From the NCBI GenBank assembly GCA_003164255.1, contig PLST01000071.1, forward strand, positions 371-6,590: a DNA stretch of 6,220 nucleotides. Direction: 5' to 3'. Shown one piece after another: positions 6,105 through 6,220 of the stretch. The notes under the pieces are model-generated. The model saw only the letters and a program-made list of their open reading frames with translations, was not told where the DNA came from and did no database searches. How positions within the stretch are numbered: position 1 is the stretch's first letter; every line of letters starts with the position of its first letter. Made by a program: the position numbers and the translations under genes. Source of the DNA: Acidobacteriaceae bacterium (GTDB lineage: Bacteria > Acidobacteriota > Terriglobia > Terriglobales > Acidobacteriaceae).

Positions 6105-6220
6105 ATGACTCCCGCCCTTACTGATACCTCTCTCGATACGCTTTCCGTCGATACTCTTCGTCTGCTTGCGGTTGATACCGTGCAGAAGGCCAATAGCGGC
6201 CATCCCGGCGCTCCGCTGGG
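6105..6220 (+). CDS. tkt: Transketolase, N-terminal 38 residues (cut by window edge)
   Basis: The frame from the ATG at 6105 reads through the right edge with no stop. Residues 18-38 (LRLLAVDTVQKANSGHPGAP and on) are the highly conserved transketolase N-terminus. The SGHPGAPLG block contains His33, equivalent to the active-site histidine that contacts thiamine diphosphate and substrate in characterised enzymes. Transketolase moves two-carbon ketol units between sugar phosphates in the non-oxidative pentose phosphate pathway. A dehydroxyacetone synthase or a split transketolase subunit shares this motif and cannot be excluded from 38 residues. The ribosome binding site is poorly placed for this ATG (14 nt spacer), and the start overlaps a five-codon upstream frame. 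The gene is probably cotranscribed with glucoamylase, which would tie glucose release to pentose phosphate metabolism. Confidence 0.9.
   Translation, partial: MTPALTDTSLDTLSVDTLRLLAVDTVQKANSGHPGAPL

Noticed and set aside
1..6220. CRISPR arrays, insertion sequences, tRNA or rRNA genes, phage or toxin-antitoxin genes
   Set aside because: Reading both strands showed no regularly spaced repeats, no transposase motifs with terminal inverted repeats, no cloverleaf or rRNA-like stretches. All main frames are intact metabolic or exported proteins.

Overview
The window looks like ordinary chromosome from a free-living, moderately GC-rich bacterium (roughly 60% GC by eye). I would guess an Acidobacteriota (Terriglobia-like) heterotroph, from the style of the proteins and the gene mix. 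That guess is inference, not a database result. I see no mobile element, CRISPR array, RNA gene, phage gene or broken gene.

Layout, left to right. (1) A minus-strand gene for an unrecognised, probably exported protein runs off the left edge (start at 504). (2) A divergent intergenic region (505-686) leads into a plus-strand pair. The first gene encodes a fold-type I PLP enzyme of the HisC/CobD class (687-1814). The second, 36 nt later, encodes a PuuD-like class I amidotransferase-fold gamma-glutamyl hydrolase (1851-2618). (3) A convergent junction carries a 9-bp hairpin that reads best as the terminator of the next, minus-strand gene. (4) A Mn-type superoxide dismutase gene lies on the minus strand (2702-3313). 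(5) A 314-bp divergent intergenic region follows. (6) A long plus-strand gene encodes an 807-aa GH15 glucoamylase without a signal peptide (3628-6051). (7) 53 nt later the N-terminus of transketolase begins at 6105 and is cut by the right edge.

How the genes fit together. The glucoamylase-transketolase order suggests intracellular breakdown of alpha-glucan or maltodextrin to glucose, feeding the pentose phosphate pathway. The superoxide dismutase is a housekeeping defence enzyme and shares its upstream region with the glucoamylase. The PLP enzyme and the gamma-glutamyl hydrolase look like a two-gene operon acting on an amino or gamma-glutamylated compound whose identity the sequence does not reveal. 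This pair is the least explained part of the window. I found no clear evidence for a wholly new system. The observations worth checking are the PLP/hydrolase pair, the leader signals ahead of the glucoamylase and transketolase, and the fate of the unknown secreted protein.
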